Positions 8,533 to 17,685 of a stretch of 64,000 nt of DNA are shown here, one piece after another (position 1 is the stretch's first letter; each line of letters begins with the position of its first letter). This DNA comes from Roseimicrobium sp. ORNL1 (GTDB taxonomy: Bacteria > Verrucomicrobiota > Verrucomicrobiia > Verrucomicrobiales > Verrucomicrobiaceae): the NCBI RefSeq assembly GCF_011044495.1, contig NZ_CP049143.1:1426001-1490000 (forward strand), read 5' to 3'. The translations under genes were made by a program, and so were the position numbers. The notes under the pieces were generated by a model that saw nothing but the letters and a program-made list of their open reading frames with translations, did no database searches and was not told the origin of the DNA.

Positions 8533-9354
8533 TCAGGGCCTCACCAGAAACGACGTGGAGACCACTGGCGGGACTTTGCGGGGCGCAGGTCCCTGGAGGT
8601 TCACTTCAAAGGGGCGTGCGAGGGAGTTCCCGGCGAGGTCTTCCAGAAAGGAGTCTGCCTGGAGTGAAAGCGTTCCGGCTTTCCAGGGGCTGTCTGGAGT
8701 GAAGGTCCACACCTGCTCACCAGCGGTGGTCGTGGTGGTGCCGGGGAGGGCGGTGCCGGCGTCGCTGGAAACGTGAAGGCAGCGCTGGAGAAGCGCGTGG
8801 TCGAGCGGCGCGGGGAATTTCACCTGCAGGGGCTGCCGCGTGCCAGCGGCGGGCGGGGTGATTTTCCAATCGGCGATGTTGAGCTGTTGCGTGGTGCGCT
8901 CGGTGACGAAGAAGGACTTCTCCACATCCTTGCCCAAGGGCACGCCGCGCTCGGACTTCCACGCGCCGCTGATGATGAGTTTGCAGCGTTTGCCCGGCAC
9001 GAGCACGGGGCCGATTTCGACGTTGAGGTTCACGCCGGTCTTCTGTCGGCCGGGGTGGAACCACAGCGTGAGACGCAGGCCGTCTTCGGACCAAAGCTCG
9101 GTTTCACGGAAGGGCTCAGGCACCACCTTGCCATCGGCATCCATCACGCTGCAGTGCTGCAGGAAGACACCTTGCTGCATGGGCTCGCTGAAGTGCAGGT
9201 AGAACTTCAGGTGATTCGCGGGCAGCGCGGAGCCGCTGGGATGAATGCTGCTCAACTGGGGCGGTGGCGGCAGAGGGGCGGGAGATGGTTCGCCTGCGAA
9301 GGCGGGCCAACACCACCCCAATGCCAAGGCACAGGAGAGCAGCGCACGTTTCAT
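8533..9354 (-). CDS. Exported protein with Ig-like (SbsA/Big_5-type) repeats
   Basis: Predicted product of 273 residues from ATG 9354, with a signal peptide ending around WPAFA. The body contains two stretches of the pattern 'SSIHPSGSALP...LKFYLHFSEPMQQG' and 'ITPPAAGTRQPLQVKFPAPLDHALLQ', which look like the bacterial Ig-like domain found in SbsA-type surface proteins (PF13205); this is recognition by pattern, not search. It is the last gene of a leftward group of three exported proteins: the gene before it ends 13 bases upstream. The 129 bases between its stop and the convergent HTTM gene hold nothing I can name. Confidence 0.6.
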   Translation of the reverse strand: MKRALLSCALALGWCWPAFAGEPSPAPLPPPPQLSSIHPSGSALPANHLKFYLHFSEPMQQGVFLQHCSVMDADGKVVPEPFRETELWSEDGLRLTLWFHPGRQKTGVNLNVEIGPVLVPGKRCKLIISGAWKSERGVPLGKDVEKSFFVTERTTQQLNIADWKITPPAAGTRQPLQVKFPAPLDHALLQRCLHVSSDAGTALPGTTTTTAGEQVWTFTPDSPWKAGTLSLQADSFLEDLAGNSLARPFEVNLQGPAPRKVPPVVSTSFLVRP

Positions 9355-9367
9355 CACCAGTGATTCC

Positions 9368-10492
9368 TCAGGGCAACGCGGCTACTTCGAGCTTCAGCTT
9401 GTCGCCATCCTCGCGGAGCACCACCATGCGGGTGTCATCGAGGCGGTCGATTTGCACGGCGCCGAAGAGGGAGTCGAGGATTTCGATGCCGGGCGTTTCG
9501 GTGGGATTCTTCACATTCCGGCGCAGGGCCTTCTCGTTCGTTTCTTCAGGCGCAGTGCGGTTGATGAGATCCATGTTGATACGCACACCCCAGTACTTGG
9601 AGGGGCCGAAGAGTGGCTGGTGGAAGCGCTGGGTATTAGTCACAACCCAGGAGCCCTTGGCATTCGTGTAGGCGAAGACATCGAGCGGGCGATTGCCGCT
9701 GCCGAGTTCCACCACGCTGGTGCCGCGGACGTTGGCGCCGGAGGAAAGGTCCTTCAGGGAGAACTTCGCGAGCGGTGTACAGGCGAAGGCGCCGAGCACG
9801 CAGGGAGTGCCATTGTCATTGTGCGGGATGAAGCTCTGGATGGGAGCCTTCGTTTCCCACTTGCCGTGCGCCACATGGTACGTCTCCGCGCTGTAGATGG
9901 TGCCGGAGGCAGAGGCATCGAGTGGAAGCGGGATGGAGAAGATTTTGCTGCTGAATTCCTCATTGCTCTGTCCCGTGACCAGCACGCGATCATGCGTCAT
10001 GGCGAGGTCGGAGAGAGTGCGCACGGCGGTGGTCTCGCTCTTGGGCAGGGCCACGCGGACGTGTTCGAGCTTGGAGAGGTCCAGCTTGGTGGCCTTGCCA
10101 TCTGGAGAGATGAACACAATAGCCACGCTCTTCGCGTCGGTGTCGCGCACGGAGAAGTAGATGTTGCCGCTCGCATTGGCAGCCATGTCTACGATCTGGA
10201 TCTTGTCAGCCGTGGTGCCGAGCGCGCCGGCGATGGCGCCTGCGGTATCGGCCACAGGTTGGGCCAGGGCCTTCGTGGCGCCTGTGTCACCGGTGCTCAC
10301 GGCGACCACGGCAGGGATGCTGGGCTCAGCGATGAGGAGGACGCCATCGGCACCGAAGGAAATCGGGCCGATGGATTTCAAGGCGGGATCACCCTTGGTG
10401 GGGTTCTTCAAGGACTGCGCAGCATGAAGGGGTGCTGTCTGCAGGGTGAGGGCTGCCACGGCGGACAGCGCCAGGAGTCGGGCGGTAGGCAT
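9368..10492 (-). CDS. Exported beta-propeller-like protein, function unknown
   Basis: Predicted product of 374 residues from ATG 10492 with a signal peptide (MPTARLLALSAVAALTL, cut near LHAA). The mature protein repeats short motifs of the type ISFGADGVLLIAE, MAANASGNIYFSV and LAMTHDRVLVTGQ, which is the spacing of blades in NHL/SMP-30-like beta-propellers. No catalytic signature is visible. It sits 88 bases downstream of the exported PHP protein and 13 bases upstream of the Ig-like exported protein, so the three are probably co-transcribed and may act together in the periplasm or on the surface. Confidence 0.6.
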   Translation of the reverse strand: MPTARLLALSAVAALTLQTAPLHAAQSLKNPTKGDPALKSIGPISFGADGVLLIAEPSIPAVVAVSTGDTGATKALAQPVADTAGAIAGALGTTADKIQIVDMAANASGNIYFSVRDTDAKSVAIVFISPDGKATKLDLSKLEHVRVALPKSETTAVRTLSDLAMTHDRVLVTGQSNEEFSSKIFSIPLPLDASASGTIYSAETYHVAHGKWETKAPIQSFIPHNDNGTPCVLGAFACTPLAKFSLKDLSSGANVRGTSVVELGSGNRPLDVFAYTNAKGSWVVTNTQRFHQPLFGPSKYWGVRINMDLINRTAPEETNEKALRRNVKNPTETPGIEILDSLFGAVQIDRLDDTRMVVLREDGDKLKLEVAALP

Positions 10493-10580
10493 GAGTGCGG
10501 AAGGTTCGGGTTGAGAACACGGACGCTGACACTGACTCTTCGGGGGCCGGGAGTCAGGAAACGCGGTCTGGGAGGCGGGC

Positions 10581-11942
10581 CTATCGGGCTGTCGTGCTCT
10601 TTGCGTTCACCTTCCAACCCACGGGCTGGGTCCAGGCCATCTGGGTCTGGTTCTCGTACGTGGGGTTCACGTGCGGCTTTGTGGAAGTGATGACGGCGCG
10701 CACGTAGAGTTCATCGCCCGTCAGCTTGTACTCCACTGTCTCGCCGGAGAGGGTGGCAAAGGTCTTGCCGATGTCCGCGGAGTACACCTTGCGCATGGGC
10801 TGGGGATCCTTTTCCGCATTGGTGGGCTGCTCGCTCACGGTGGGGTCATACTTCTTGGGTGTACCCACAATCTTCGTGGTGTAGGACACCCCGGGTTCTC
10901 CCTTGATGCGGATATTCAGGACGCCATCATTGAACTGCACGTCGTCAAGCGTCACGCCGGTGGAGGCATAGAAGTCACCGGCACGCATGGCGGAGATGAG
11001 CGCATCGGGCTTGAGTGATTTGGCCCGCACCATGACCCAACCGCGGCCGGGGGCGCTGTCTTCACCGTGGTAGTGGTGGGAGTCATCCGTGCCCAGCCCG
11101 TAGAGCGGGGGCGAATCAAGCTTGCTGATGCGGATGGTATTCGCAATGTCCCAGAGCATCTCGTGGCCGTAGCGGGTGGCATCGCCGAGATAGTTGATGC
11201 TGGGGTGGCCGTTGAAGATCTCGAAGAAGTTTTCCTCCAGCACTTCTGCCATGTCCTCGGCGGTGAGAGCCCAGCGGAAATTGGGATGATTGATGTGGGT
11301 CAGCATGGGCTGGCCAGTGCGCTTCTCCTGCTCGCGGACGGCCTGCAGATTCTTGCGGATCACATCCTTGAAGCTGGTGCCTTCCACGGGCTTGAGCTCT
11401 TCCTTCAGGTTGAAGGCCACCATGTGAATCGGCGCCTTCAGTTCTGGGGTTACTGGGAAGTTCGCACTCAGTTCTTCGGCAGGAACGAGGAGGAACTCGC
11501 CTTCCTTTTCAAACTTGGGACGGTACTCTTCCAGCATCTTGAGGCGCACCTCCTTCACGCCATCCTTCTCGCGGCGCTCCACCCAGGAATCGCCGAAGCG
11601 CTCGAGGTATTTGGCCATCGCAGTTTTGCCGACAGACTTCTGCCGCTTCAGGATGGTGGGCTCGGCCATCCAGACTTCCTTCGCGTGAAGGACGTTGTGG
11701 TCGGAGAGCGCGAGGAAGTTGTAGCCACGCTGGTGGTACCAATCCACGATCATCTCGGGGAAGTCATTGCCGTCGCTCCACAGGCTGTGCGTGTGGGTGT
11801 TTCCCTTGTACCAGCGGGGCTGGGCGTTTTCCGTGCCGGCGGCGGTTTCTTTTGCCTGGGCCGGTTTGGAGTTGGCGATGAGACCGACCGCGGCAACGCC
11901 GGCGGCGGCGAGCAGCAGGGAGGGAAGGGTGAAGCGTGGCAT
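10581..11942 (-). CDS. Exported PHP-family metal-dependent phosphoesterase
   Basis: Predicted product of 453 residues from ATG 11942 (an upstream TTG is possible). An N-terminal hydrophobic segment is followed by KPAQA, a likely export signal. The catalytic domain shows PHP metal-ligand motifs: NTHTHSLWSDG near residue 50, ALSDHN near 80, THINHPN in the middle and GTDDSHHYH near 290. PHP domains hydrolyse phosphoesters using a cluster of two or three metals; substrate here is unknown. It heads the leftward three-gene group and is separated by 70 bases from the divergent polysaccharide deacetylase, so that gap probably carries promoters in both directions. Confidence 0.8.
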   Translation of the reverse strand: MPRFTLPSLLLAAAGVAAVGLIANSKPAQAKETAAGTENAQPRWYKGNTHTHSLWSDGNDFPEMIVDWYHQRGYNFLALSDHNVLHAKEVWMAEPTILKRQKSVGKTAMAKYLERFGDSWVERREKDGVKEVRLKMLEEYRPKFEKEGEFLLVPAEELSANFPVTPELKAPIHMVAFNLKEELKPVEGTSFKDVIRKNLQAVREQEKRTGQPMLTHINHPNFRWALTAEDMAEVLEENFFEIFNGHPSINYLGDATRYGHEMLWDIANTIRISKLDSPPLYGLGTDDSHHYHGEDSAPGRGWVMVRAKSLKPDALISAMRAGDFYASTGVTLDDVQFNDGVLNIRIKGEPGVSYTTKIVGTPKKYDPTVSEQPTNAEKDPQPMRKVYSADIGKTFATLSGETVEYKLTGDELYVRAVITSTKPHVNPTYENQTQMAWTQPVGWKVNAKSTTAR

Positions 11943-12012
11943 CCGAAGCAAACGAAAGGGGGGAGCCGGGTCCTTTCACCGGGATCTGCTGGATTGTCAG
12001 GTGACGGTTTCG

Positions 12013-12834
12013 ATGCTTCAGAGACGCATGCGCTGGAGACGGACGTTGAGACATGTGGTGATCTTCTGGAATGTGCTCGCTCCCTTTGCGGCCATCACCC
12101 TCGTGCTGGGAAGTTACACCTGGTTGGGGTTGGCAGTCGTGGTGGTTGGACACGCCATGTGGCTGACTTCCACCATGATTCCCTCGTGCCAGTGGTGTGG
12201 CGAGGTGGTGACATCCTTGGCACAGGCCCGTGGAGACGGGGATTCGGCAGGTGCTGAGGGCCAGGACAAGGAGGTGTGGCTCACGATCGATGACGGCCCG
12301 CACCCGGAGGACACGCCGCATCTGCTGGACCTGCTGGATGCGCATCAGGCGAAAGCGACGTTCTTCTTCATCGGAGCCCATGCGAAGAAGCATCGCAAGC
12401 TGGTGCGGCAGGTGATCAAGCGCGGCCATGAAGTGGCAAACCACACGATGAATCACCCGCAATACTGGTTTTGGGCTTATGGGCCTGGGGCGGCGGATCG
12501 AGAAATGGATGAATGCCAGAAAGTGCTCGGCGATGTTGCGGACGTGACGCCGCGATGGTTTCGCGCGCCTGCAGGATTTAAGAATCCGATTGTGCAGCGG
12601 CACGCGGAGAAGACGGGCATGCGCGTGGTGGGCTGGTCCGCACGGGGACGAGACGGTGTGGTGACGGACAAGGAGCAGGTGCTGCAGCGATTGTATTCTG
12701 AGATCCGGCCGGGAGGCATCATCCTCATGCACGAGGGACGTGTGGCGGATAATGGGGGAAGGCTGGCGCCGCAGGTGCTCGGGGCGCTGCTGGAGTGGCT
12801 GGGTAAGAATGGGTACCGGTGTGTGGTGCCGTAA
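12013..12834 (+). CDS. Polysaccharide deacetylase (NodB family), membrane anchored
   Basis: Predicted product of 273 residues from ATG 12013 (ATG 12028 also possible). Two N-terminal hydrophobic segments are followed by a NodB homology domain: LTIDDGPHPED gives the catalytic Asp and the metal Asp, NHTMNHPQ gives the two metal histidines, WFRAPAGF is motif 3, and ILMHEG near the C-terminus carries the second catalytic histidine. The reaction would be removal of acetyl groups from N-acetylated sugars of cell-wall or capsule polymers. It is divergent from the PHP gene. Confidence 0.88.
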   Translation: MLQRRMRWRRTLRHVVIFWNVLAPFAAITLVLGSYTWLGLAVVVVGHAMWLTSTMIPSCQWCGEVVTSLAQARGDGDSAGAEGQDKEVWLTIDDGPHPEDTPHLLDLLDAHQAKATFFFIGAHAKKHRKLVRQVIKRGHEVANHTMNHPQYWFWAYGPGAADREMDECQKVLGDVADVTPRWFRAPAGFKNPIVQRHAEKTGMRVVGWSARGRDGVVTDKEQVLQRLYSEIRPGGIILMHEGRVADNGGRLAPQVLGALLEWLGKNGYRCVVP

Positions 12835-12891
12835 GAGCTTCCGGTGCCGAAATGAAATGTGTTGAGGTCGCGCGATTGATTCCACACAGAG

Positions 12892-13293
12892 ATGAAAACC
12901 AGACCGTACAAGCGCCACGTTCTTCCGTTCCTGTTGCTGCTTTTGGCGATGCTGGTTCTTGGCCCGGGAACGTCTGCCGCAGAAGAGACGAAGCTGAGCC
13001 TCTTCGAAGCCACAGCAGCCTTGAGTCGCATGGTTTTAGGAAAGGACTGGGATGCGGTGCCGCATGCACGGCCGGTGCCTCCCGCGGATCAATTCAAAAT
13101 GGACAAGGCGGGGCAATACACAGCTGGCCCATGGGCCATCCGTCTGGAGCGGAGAACATTTGTCTTCACCTTGTCTCACAAGGATGGAGGGTTCTGGCAA
13201 CGCAGCGGAATATGTGCCCAGGACGACAAGCTCAAATGGCAAGCCAAGGTCGAACGAGAACTGCGCACTGCGCACTGCGCACTGACACCCTAG
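12892..13293 (+). CDS. Small exported hypothetical protein
   Basis: Predicted product of 133 residues from ATG 12892 with a strong signal peptide (VLPFLLLLLAMLVLGPG, cut near TSAAEE). The remaining 100 residues match no family I recognise. The 3' end contains three tandem copies of the octamer-like unit gcgcactg (about 13263-13286), which encode the C-terminus and could be a recent slippage product. Its stop overlaps the stop of the convergent methyltransferase by four bases. Confidence 0.55.
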   Translation: MKTRPYKRHVLPFLLLLLAMLVLGPGTSAAEETKLSLFEATAALSRMVLGKDWDAVPHARPVPPADQFKMDKAGQYTAGPWAIRLERRTFVFTLSHKDGGFWQRSGICAQDDKLKWQAKVERELRTAHCALTP

Positions 13294-13964
13294 CTCCGCT
13301 TCCGCCGGCACACCATCAGGTGATTGTTGAAGAGCGCGCCTTTTCCCGGTGTCTGCATCTCCGTGATCTCCAATCCGGCATTCTCAAAGACGGTACCCAG
13401 TTCTTCCAGCGTGGGGTAACTTTCCGGAGGAGACTTCATCAGGCCAAAGGTGGCCATGACCTTGTCGGTGCCTGCGGTGATGCGATAGCGCCAGCTGGTG
13501 TCGCGAATGCCGCTGCGAATGATGAAGCTGCCGTCCGGAGACACGTGCGAGGCGCATTGCTGAAGGAGGGCGGCTTGTTCTTTGGCAGGCAGGTAGTGCA
13601 GCACATCCAGCAGGCACACGTGTCCCCGTGAGTCGGGCCACGCCTGCCGGGCATCCAGCGCATGGTAGCGCGGTGTAGGCGTGTACTGGGAAGCCACGTC
13701 CTGGGCGGACTTGATCTTTGCCGCATCAAAATCGATGCCGGTGTAGGCGGCGGAGACCCCGCTCTCGCGCAGATAAAAACCGAGCAGACCGCGGCCACAG
13801 CCCACGTCGAGCACGGGGAGATCCGTGGCGCGCAGCCAGGGCAACAGCGAAGCAAAAAGTGGGTCAACGGTGAGCTTCCACTTCACCCACTCCTGGTCGA
13901 ACTTCGTGGCGAAGCGGACCGAGATGGCTTTTGCGATGGTCTTGCGCTCTGGAGCGATTTCCAC
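13290..13964 (-). CDS. Class I SAM-dependent methyltransferase
   Basis: Predicted product of 224 residues from a GTG start at 13964; no ATG exists near the N-terminus. Motif I is LDVGCGRGLLGFYL, followed by GIDFD at the end of strand 2 (acidic residue binding the ribose), DARQAW, and LLDVLHYLP for motif IV. The C-terminal part is a standard Rossmann-type methyltransferase. The substrate cannot be told. It begins 16 bases after the lipoprotein gene, so the two are likely in one transcript; the squalene/phytoene synthase lies further upstream on the same strand. Confidence 0.85.
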   Translation of the reverse strand: MEIAPERKTIAKAISVRFATKFDQEWVKWKLTVDPLFASLLPWLRATDLPVLDVGCGRGLLGFYLRESGVSAAYTGIDFDAAKIKSAQDVASQYTPTPRYHALDARQAWPDSRGHVCLLDVLHYLPAKEQAALLQQCASHVSPDGSFIIRSGIRDTSWRYRITAGTDKVMATFGLMKSPPESYPTLEELGTVFENAGLEITEMQTPGKGALFNNHLMVCRRKRS

Positions 13965-13980
13965 GCCGCCGGGATGGGGA

Positions 13981-14595
13981 TTAGAGGATGTCCGGGCCGT
14001 AGGGGGGCGAGGGGCTCAGGCTGGCGCGCAAGGCGCTGTCATCCAGAGCGCGGTCCACCACATCCTGCAGGGCGCGGGAGGCCAGCTCACGAAGCATGGG
14101 TACCGGGGAACCGCTGCCGGGAAGGTAGGCGCTGTTCTCACGCTCGCCGCTGTAGATGCGGCTGAAGACCACCTGGCCGCTGCTCACGCGCACCACGTTC
14201 ACGCGAATCTTCGCATACGCAGCGGGGCGGATGACCTGGTCGCAGTCCAGCTTGAGGATCTCGCCGGTCAGCACATAGGGAGCGCCGCGTCCGGCCAGCA
14301 TGCCACGGCTGCTCATGCCGTGGGCAAAGGCATTGCGCACCACCTGGTCCACCGGGATGCGGGTGTTCACACGCTCCAACGGGGTGCCGATGGGGGTGCG
14401 CACGGTGCCGATGTAGTAGCTGCCTTCACGGCGCATGTCCGCGAAGCGTCCGACGGACATCTTGCGGGGGCCGGGCGTGCCTTGGGAAAGGTTGGGCTGG
14501 TAGTCGAGGCTTACTGCTGTCGACGAGCAGTTTGCCAGCAGCAGGCCACCGGCCAGCGCCATAAGGCATCGCAGAAATGAAGCGCGGGAAATCAT
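13981..14595 (-). CDS. Predicted lipoprotein
   Basis: Predicted product of 204 residues from ATG 14595. The N-terminus has a lipoprotein signal: hydrophobic core ALAGGLLLANC with lipobox Cys near residue 23. The mature part contains VSLDYQPNLS and VGRFADMRREG followed by a VLTGEILKLD stretch, reminiscent of outer-membrane-associated lipoproteins that report stress or assist transport (YajG-like), but the match is loose. It lies immediately upstream of the methyltransferase. Confidence 0.65.
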   Translation of the reverse strand: MISRASFLRCLMALAGGLLLANCSSTAVSLDYQPNLSQGTPGPRKMSVGRFADMRREGSYYIGTVRTPIGTPLERVNTRIPVDQVVRNAFAHGMSSRGMLAGRGAPYVLTGEILKLDCDQVIRPAAYAKIRVNVVRVSSGQVVFSRIYSGERENSAYLPGSGSPVPMLRELASRALQDVVDRALDDSALRASLSPSPPYGPDIL

Positions 14596-14725
14596 GTGGT
14601 CGATGTACCATGAAGCCGGAGGCGAATCAACACGCGATGTCCCGCGTGGTTGGCGTGCGCCCCCGGCGTATTATTCAGGGAAAATGGCTGCCGCCGCTCT
14701 AGGTGTGGTGGCGGCAGATTTCAGG

Positions 14726-15685
14726 TCACGGAACGCGGAAGACCTTGCCGGTCGTGGGATCCATGGCCAGCGAGCCGGTGGGCAGGCCGGTGACGTCCAG
14801 CTCGTTGTAGGGCGGGTAGGGGCTCTTCACGAGGCCGGCCTTGGTGGTCCGGGTCCCGGTGAGGGTCGAGCCGGTGCTCGCGGGCGCCGGGGTGTCAGCG
14901 ACTTTGTCCTTGGTCGCGTTGTTGGAGGCGACCACGGTTTCCTTCGGCGTTTCGGCGGGAGGATTGTTCTTGGGAGTCTCCGTGACGGTCTTCTTCTGTG
15001 GCTTGCTCTCAGGGAGCGATTCCTCGACCTCCTTCTTCGGCTGCTCAGACTTCCTGGAGAAGAGGCCGCTCTTGGGCTGGGGCTGGGACTGCGGAGGTGA
15101 TTCTTCCACCTTCTTGTGCTCTTCAGCGTGAGGCTTCTGCTTCACCGGGGCCGGCGGCTGCTCCTGCACTGTTTCACGGCGCTGCGCCTGGGCGGGTTCG
15201 GGCGCCTTTTCCTTCTCCTGACGTGGAGTGCTGTAGGGCATGTCCCGGGCCTCCTGCTGGTAGGGCTGGGGCTGGGACAGGTGGTTCTGATTTTGATTCT
15301 GAGCCTGCGGATGCGGCGGCGGCCCCGGAGGACGGGACGACTGAGGCGGCATTTGGTACTGCTGCTGTGGCTGCTGCTGATACCCAGCGCCATCGTAGTC
15401 GGCTACGGGGGGAGGACTGTCCAGGTTATAGCGGCGACCACCTTGGGCACCGTAGCCGTGCGTGGGCGCGGAGTTCGGAGGCGGGGCATAGCCCTGATAG
15501 CGATTGTCTGGCTCTTCGCCCCAGACGAGATCCTTGACGAAATTCAAGAAACGGGTTCCCACACGCGGCTTCGGCTGTTGCGGGGGATACTGCTGGGCAA
15601 ACGCGCTGGTGGCACAAGCACCCAGAACACACAGGGCCATGACCGCTTTGGGCATGACGAAGCCTGGCTGGAGGGAGGTCTTCAT
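14726..15685 (-). CDS. Exported Pro/Gln-rich low-complexity protein
   Basis: Predicted product of 319 residues from ATG 15685 (ATG 15694 and an earlier start are in frame but would precede the signal peptide). The signal peptide ends at TSAFA. The mature chain is dominated by Pro, Gln, Lys, Glu and Ser, with a short structured C-terminus containing YPPYNELDVTGLPTGSLAMDP. Such a chain may span the periplasm or cell wall like a TonB-type linker; this is inference. The opposite strand has long open frames here only because of the biased composition. Confidence 0.6.
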   Translation of the reverse strand: MKTSLQPGFVMPKAVMALCVLGACATSAFAQQYPPQQPKPRVGTRFLNFVKDLVWGEEPDNRYQGYAPPPNSAPTHGYGAQGGRRYNLDSPPPVADYDGAGYQQQPQQQYQMPPQSSRPPGPPPHPQAQNQNQNHLSQPQPYQQEARDMPYSTPRQEKEKAPEPAQAQRRETVQEQPPAPVKQKPHAEEHKKVEESPPQSQPQPKSGLFSRKSEQPKKEVEESLPESKPQKKTVTETPKNNPPAETPKETVVASNNATKDKVADTPAPASTGSTLTGTRTTKAGLVKSPYPPYNELDVTGLPTGSLAMDPTTGKVFRVP

Positions 15686-15812
15686 GGCAAACATACAGTC
15701 AGGCTGATTATTAAGAAATGCAAGCCATTTGGCTTGACGCGTCGAGCGTTTTTCCTTCGATGGATTTTTTTGCACGCGCGATGGACGAGTGCAGCCGACG
15801 CGTTATTCAGCC

Positions 15813-16682
15813 TCAACTGGTGCGAAGCAGGCCTTTTGCAGTGTAGGCGCCGAGGATGGCGATTTTTCGCAGCTTGCTCAGGCCGATGCGCGGGCCGAAG
15901 ACGTGGAAGTGGCGCTGGCGTATTTTCTCCAGGATTTCACCATACATCTGGCCCATCATCTCCGCAGCCAGCATGTGCCTGCGATCCTCCTTGGGCAGGA
16001 GACTCGCGGCCTGGGTGAAAAAGGCACGCGCACGATCGTGCTGGAACTGCATGAGCGCCTCGAACTCCGGCGTGTGTCGGCCTTCCAGAAGATCCACTTC
16101 GTTGACACCGAAACGCTCCAGGTCCTCCTGCGGCAGGTAGATGCGGCCATTGCGCGCATCCTCTGCCACATCGCGGATGATGTTCGTGAGCTGTAGGGCG
16201 TAACCCAGGGCCACGGCGTATTCTTTGCAGGCGGGGTTCTTGTATCCGAAGATCTCGATGCTCACCAGCCCCACGACGCAGGCGACCTTGTAACAATACG
16301 CCAGCAGATCCTCGTAGGTGCGGTAGCGGGTGGTGACCAGGTCTGAAGCCACACCATTCACGATCTCCGCCAGCAGCGTGGGATCGATGGGGTAGGTCTT
16401 GGGCAGTTCGGCGACCTCAGCCTGCAGGTCGTCCGGCTCCTCGAAGCCGTGAAGGATGCCGTGCTTCCACCCGTCCAGTGCACGCTGCCGTTCCGCGACG
16501 GTGTCCACGGGTTCGTCCGCGATGTCGTCAATGACCCGGCAGAAGGCGTAGAAGGTCATCATGTCCTCCTTGCGTTGGCGGGGCAGGGTGGAGAGTGCGA
16601 AGGCGAGGTTCGACTTCGCGCGACGCGCGATCTCACGCCCCACCGGGGGGGCTGCTGCTCGGCTTGGCTTTTTCTCAGACAT
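15813..16682 (-). CDS. Squalene/phytoene synthase family protein
   Basis: Predicted product of 289 residues from ATG 16682, overlapping the stop of the upstream membrane-protein gene by eight bases. The first Asp-rich motif is VIDDIAD (D52, D53, D56) and the second is RDVAEDARNGRIYLP (D171, D175), both binding diphosphate-Mg. The chain matches trans-isoprenyl head-to-head condensing enzymes that make presqualene diphosphate/squalene (HpnD-like) or phytoene (CrtB). The YCYKVACVVGLVSIEIFG stretch resembles HpnD or CrtB rather than HpnC. No squalene cyclase or phytoene desaturase is in the window, so the product cannot be decided. Confidence 0.85.
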   Translation of the reverse strand: MSEKKPSRAAAPPVGREIARRAKSNLAFALSTLPRQRKEDMMTFYAFCRVIDDIADEPVDTVAERQRALDGWKHGILHGFEEPDDLQAEVAELPKTYPIDPTLLAEIVNGVASDLVTTRYRTYEDLLAYCYKVACVVGLVSIEIFGYKNPACKEYAVALGYALQLTNIIRDVAEDARNGRIYLPQEDLERFGVNEVDLLEGRHTPEFEALMQFQHDRARAFFTQAASLLPKEDRRHMLAAEMMGQMYGEILEKIRQRHFHVFGPRIGLSKLRKIAILGAYTAKGLLRTS

Positions 16683-17538
16683 GGGAGGGGTCATCATCAA
16701 GATACCCACCCCGAAGCAGAAGCAAGGCAGCGCTGACGAAAAGCCAGCTATGCAGGGCGGCTTCCAGGACGCTGGCGGCGAGGAGTTGGGTGACCACCCG
16801 GGCCGGGGGAATGACCGCCGGGAGGAGGTGCAGGCTGTACTCCAGCAGCGCCAGGAGCGGCACGGCCGTGAGGGCGAGCATGAGCATGGGCAGCCACACA
16901 CGCGCCCACCAGCGCACGGTGGCGCTTCCCGCCTTCAGGAAATCCACGCGCGCCGCGGCGGCGGCCAGGGGCAGGGGGCCTAGAAAAATGAGGAACTCCG
17001 GCATCACCCACTCGCGCAGCAACCGCGTGGGAGAGTCAGTGCGCTCGGCCATCCACCACCAGGCACCGTGAATCACCGCGAGCACGAGAATGGTTTTCCA
17101 CCGGACGAGGGCAGCGCGCACACCGGCATCTGGCAGGAGGGATTCCCGCGAGGCGACGAAGTAGCAGCAGAGCCACATCTGGCTGGCGGCGCTGAAGAGT
17201 CCCATGATGACCGAGCCAATGATCGTGCCTGCCAGGACGGGTGGCGGATGGATGGCCTGGTGGAAGAGCATGGCAAAGCGCTGCCAGCCTCGCACGGCGC
17301 AGTCCAGAAACACCTCCGGCCAGGGGGAGAGCGGGTGTGCTACGGCGAGTGGTGCCGAGGCTCCGGTGCGAAGACTCCACCATTCATGCACCATGAGGGA
17401 AGCCATGAGCCACAGGAATGGAGCGGGATGCCGCCCCAGCCATGTCAGGGCATCGCGGAAGAGCCGCGCCTGCGGGTGAATCACCAGGTGCAGCACCACA
17501 CACAAGGCGAAGGCCCCCAGCCAGAGAAATGGATCCAT
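16675..17538 (-). CDS. Polytopic membrane protein, function unknown
   Basis: Predicted product of 287 residues from ATG 17538; an in-frame TTG at 17583 would add 15 residues. At least six hydrophobic helices are visible (for example FLWLGAFALCVVLHLVIH, FLWLMASLMVHEWW, ILVLAVIHGAWWWM). The gene overlaps the squalene/phytoene synthase start by eight bases, so translation is probably coupled and a role linked to isoprenoid lipid is plausible but unproven. No family recognised. Confidence 0.6.
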   Translation of the reverse strand: MDPFLWLGAFALCVVLHLVIHPQARLFRDALTWLGRHPAPFLWLMASLMVHEWWSLRTGASAPLAVAHPLSPWPEVFLDCAVRGWQRFAMLFHQAIHPPPVLAGTIIGSVIMGLFSAASQMWLCCYFVASRESLLPDAGVRAALVRWKTILVLAVIHGAWWWMAERTDSPTRLLREWVMPEFLIFLGPLPLAAAAARVDFLKAGSATVRWWARVWLPMLMLALTAVPLLALLEYSLHLLPAVIPPARVVTQLLAASVLEAALHSWLFVSAALLLLRGGYLDDDPSHV

Positions 17539-17685
17539 TTCACCGGGGGGCGCTACGCTGGCAATGAGGGGGCTTCTTGGCAAAACCTAGACGGGCGCCA
17601 TGTTGGAACGCGGATGCACGGGTGCGCAAGTGTGAAGGTGCGGCATGGCATTGCGAATGACTTCAGATTCCGGTAAGGATTTGCC

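Noticed and set aside
9245-10690. 481-residue plus-strand frame across the propeller gene
   Set aside because: It runs antisense to two genes with signal peptides and shows typical reverse-complement composition.
13263-13286. Three tandem gcgcactg units considered as a CRISPR or satellite start
   Set aside because: Only three short contiguous copies without spacers, inside the 3' end of a coding frame.
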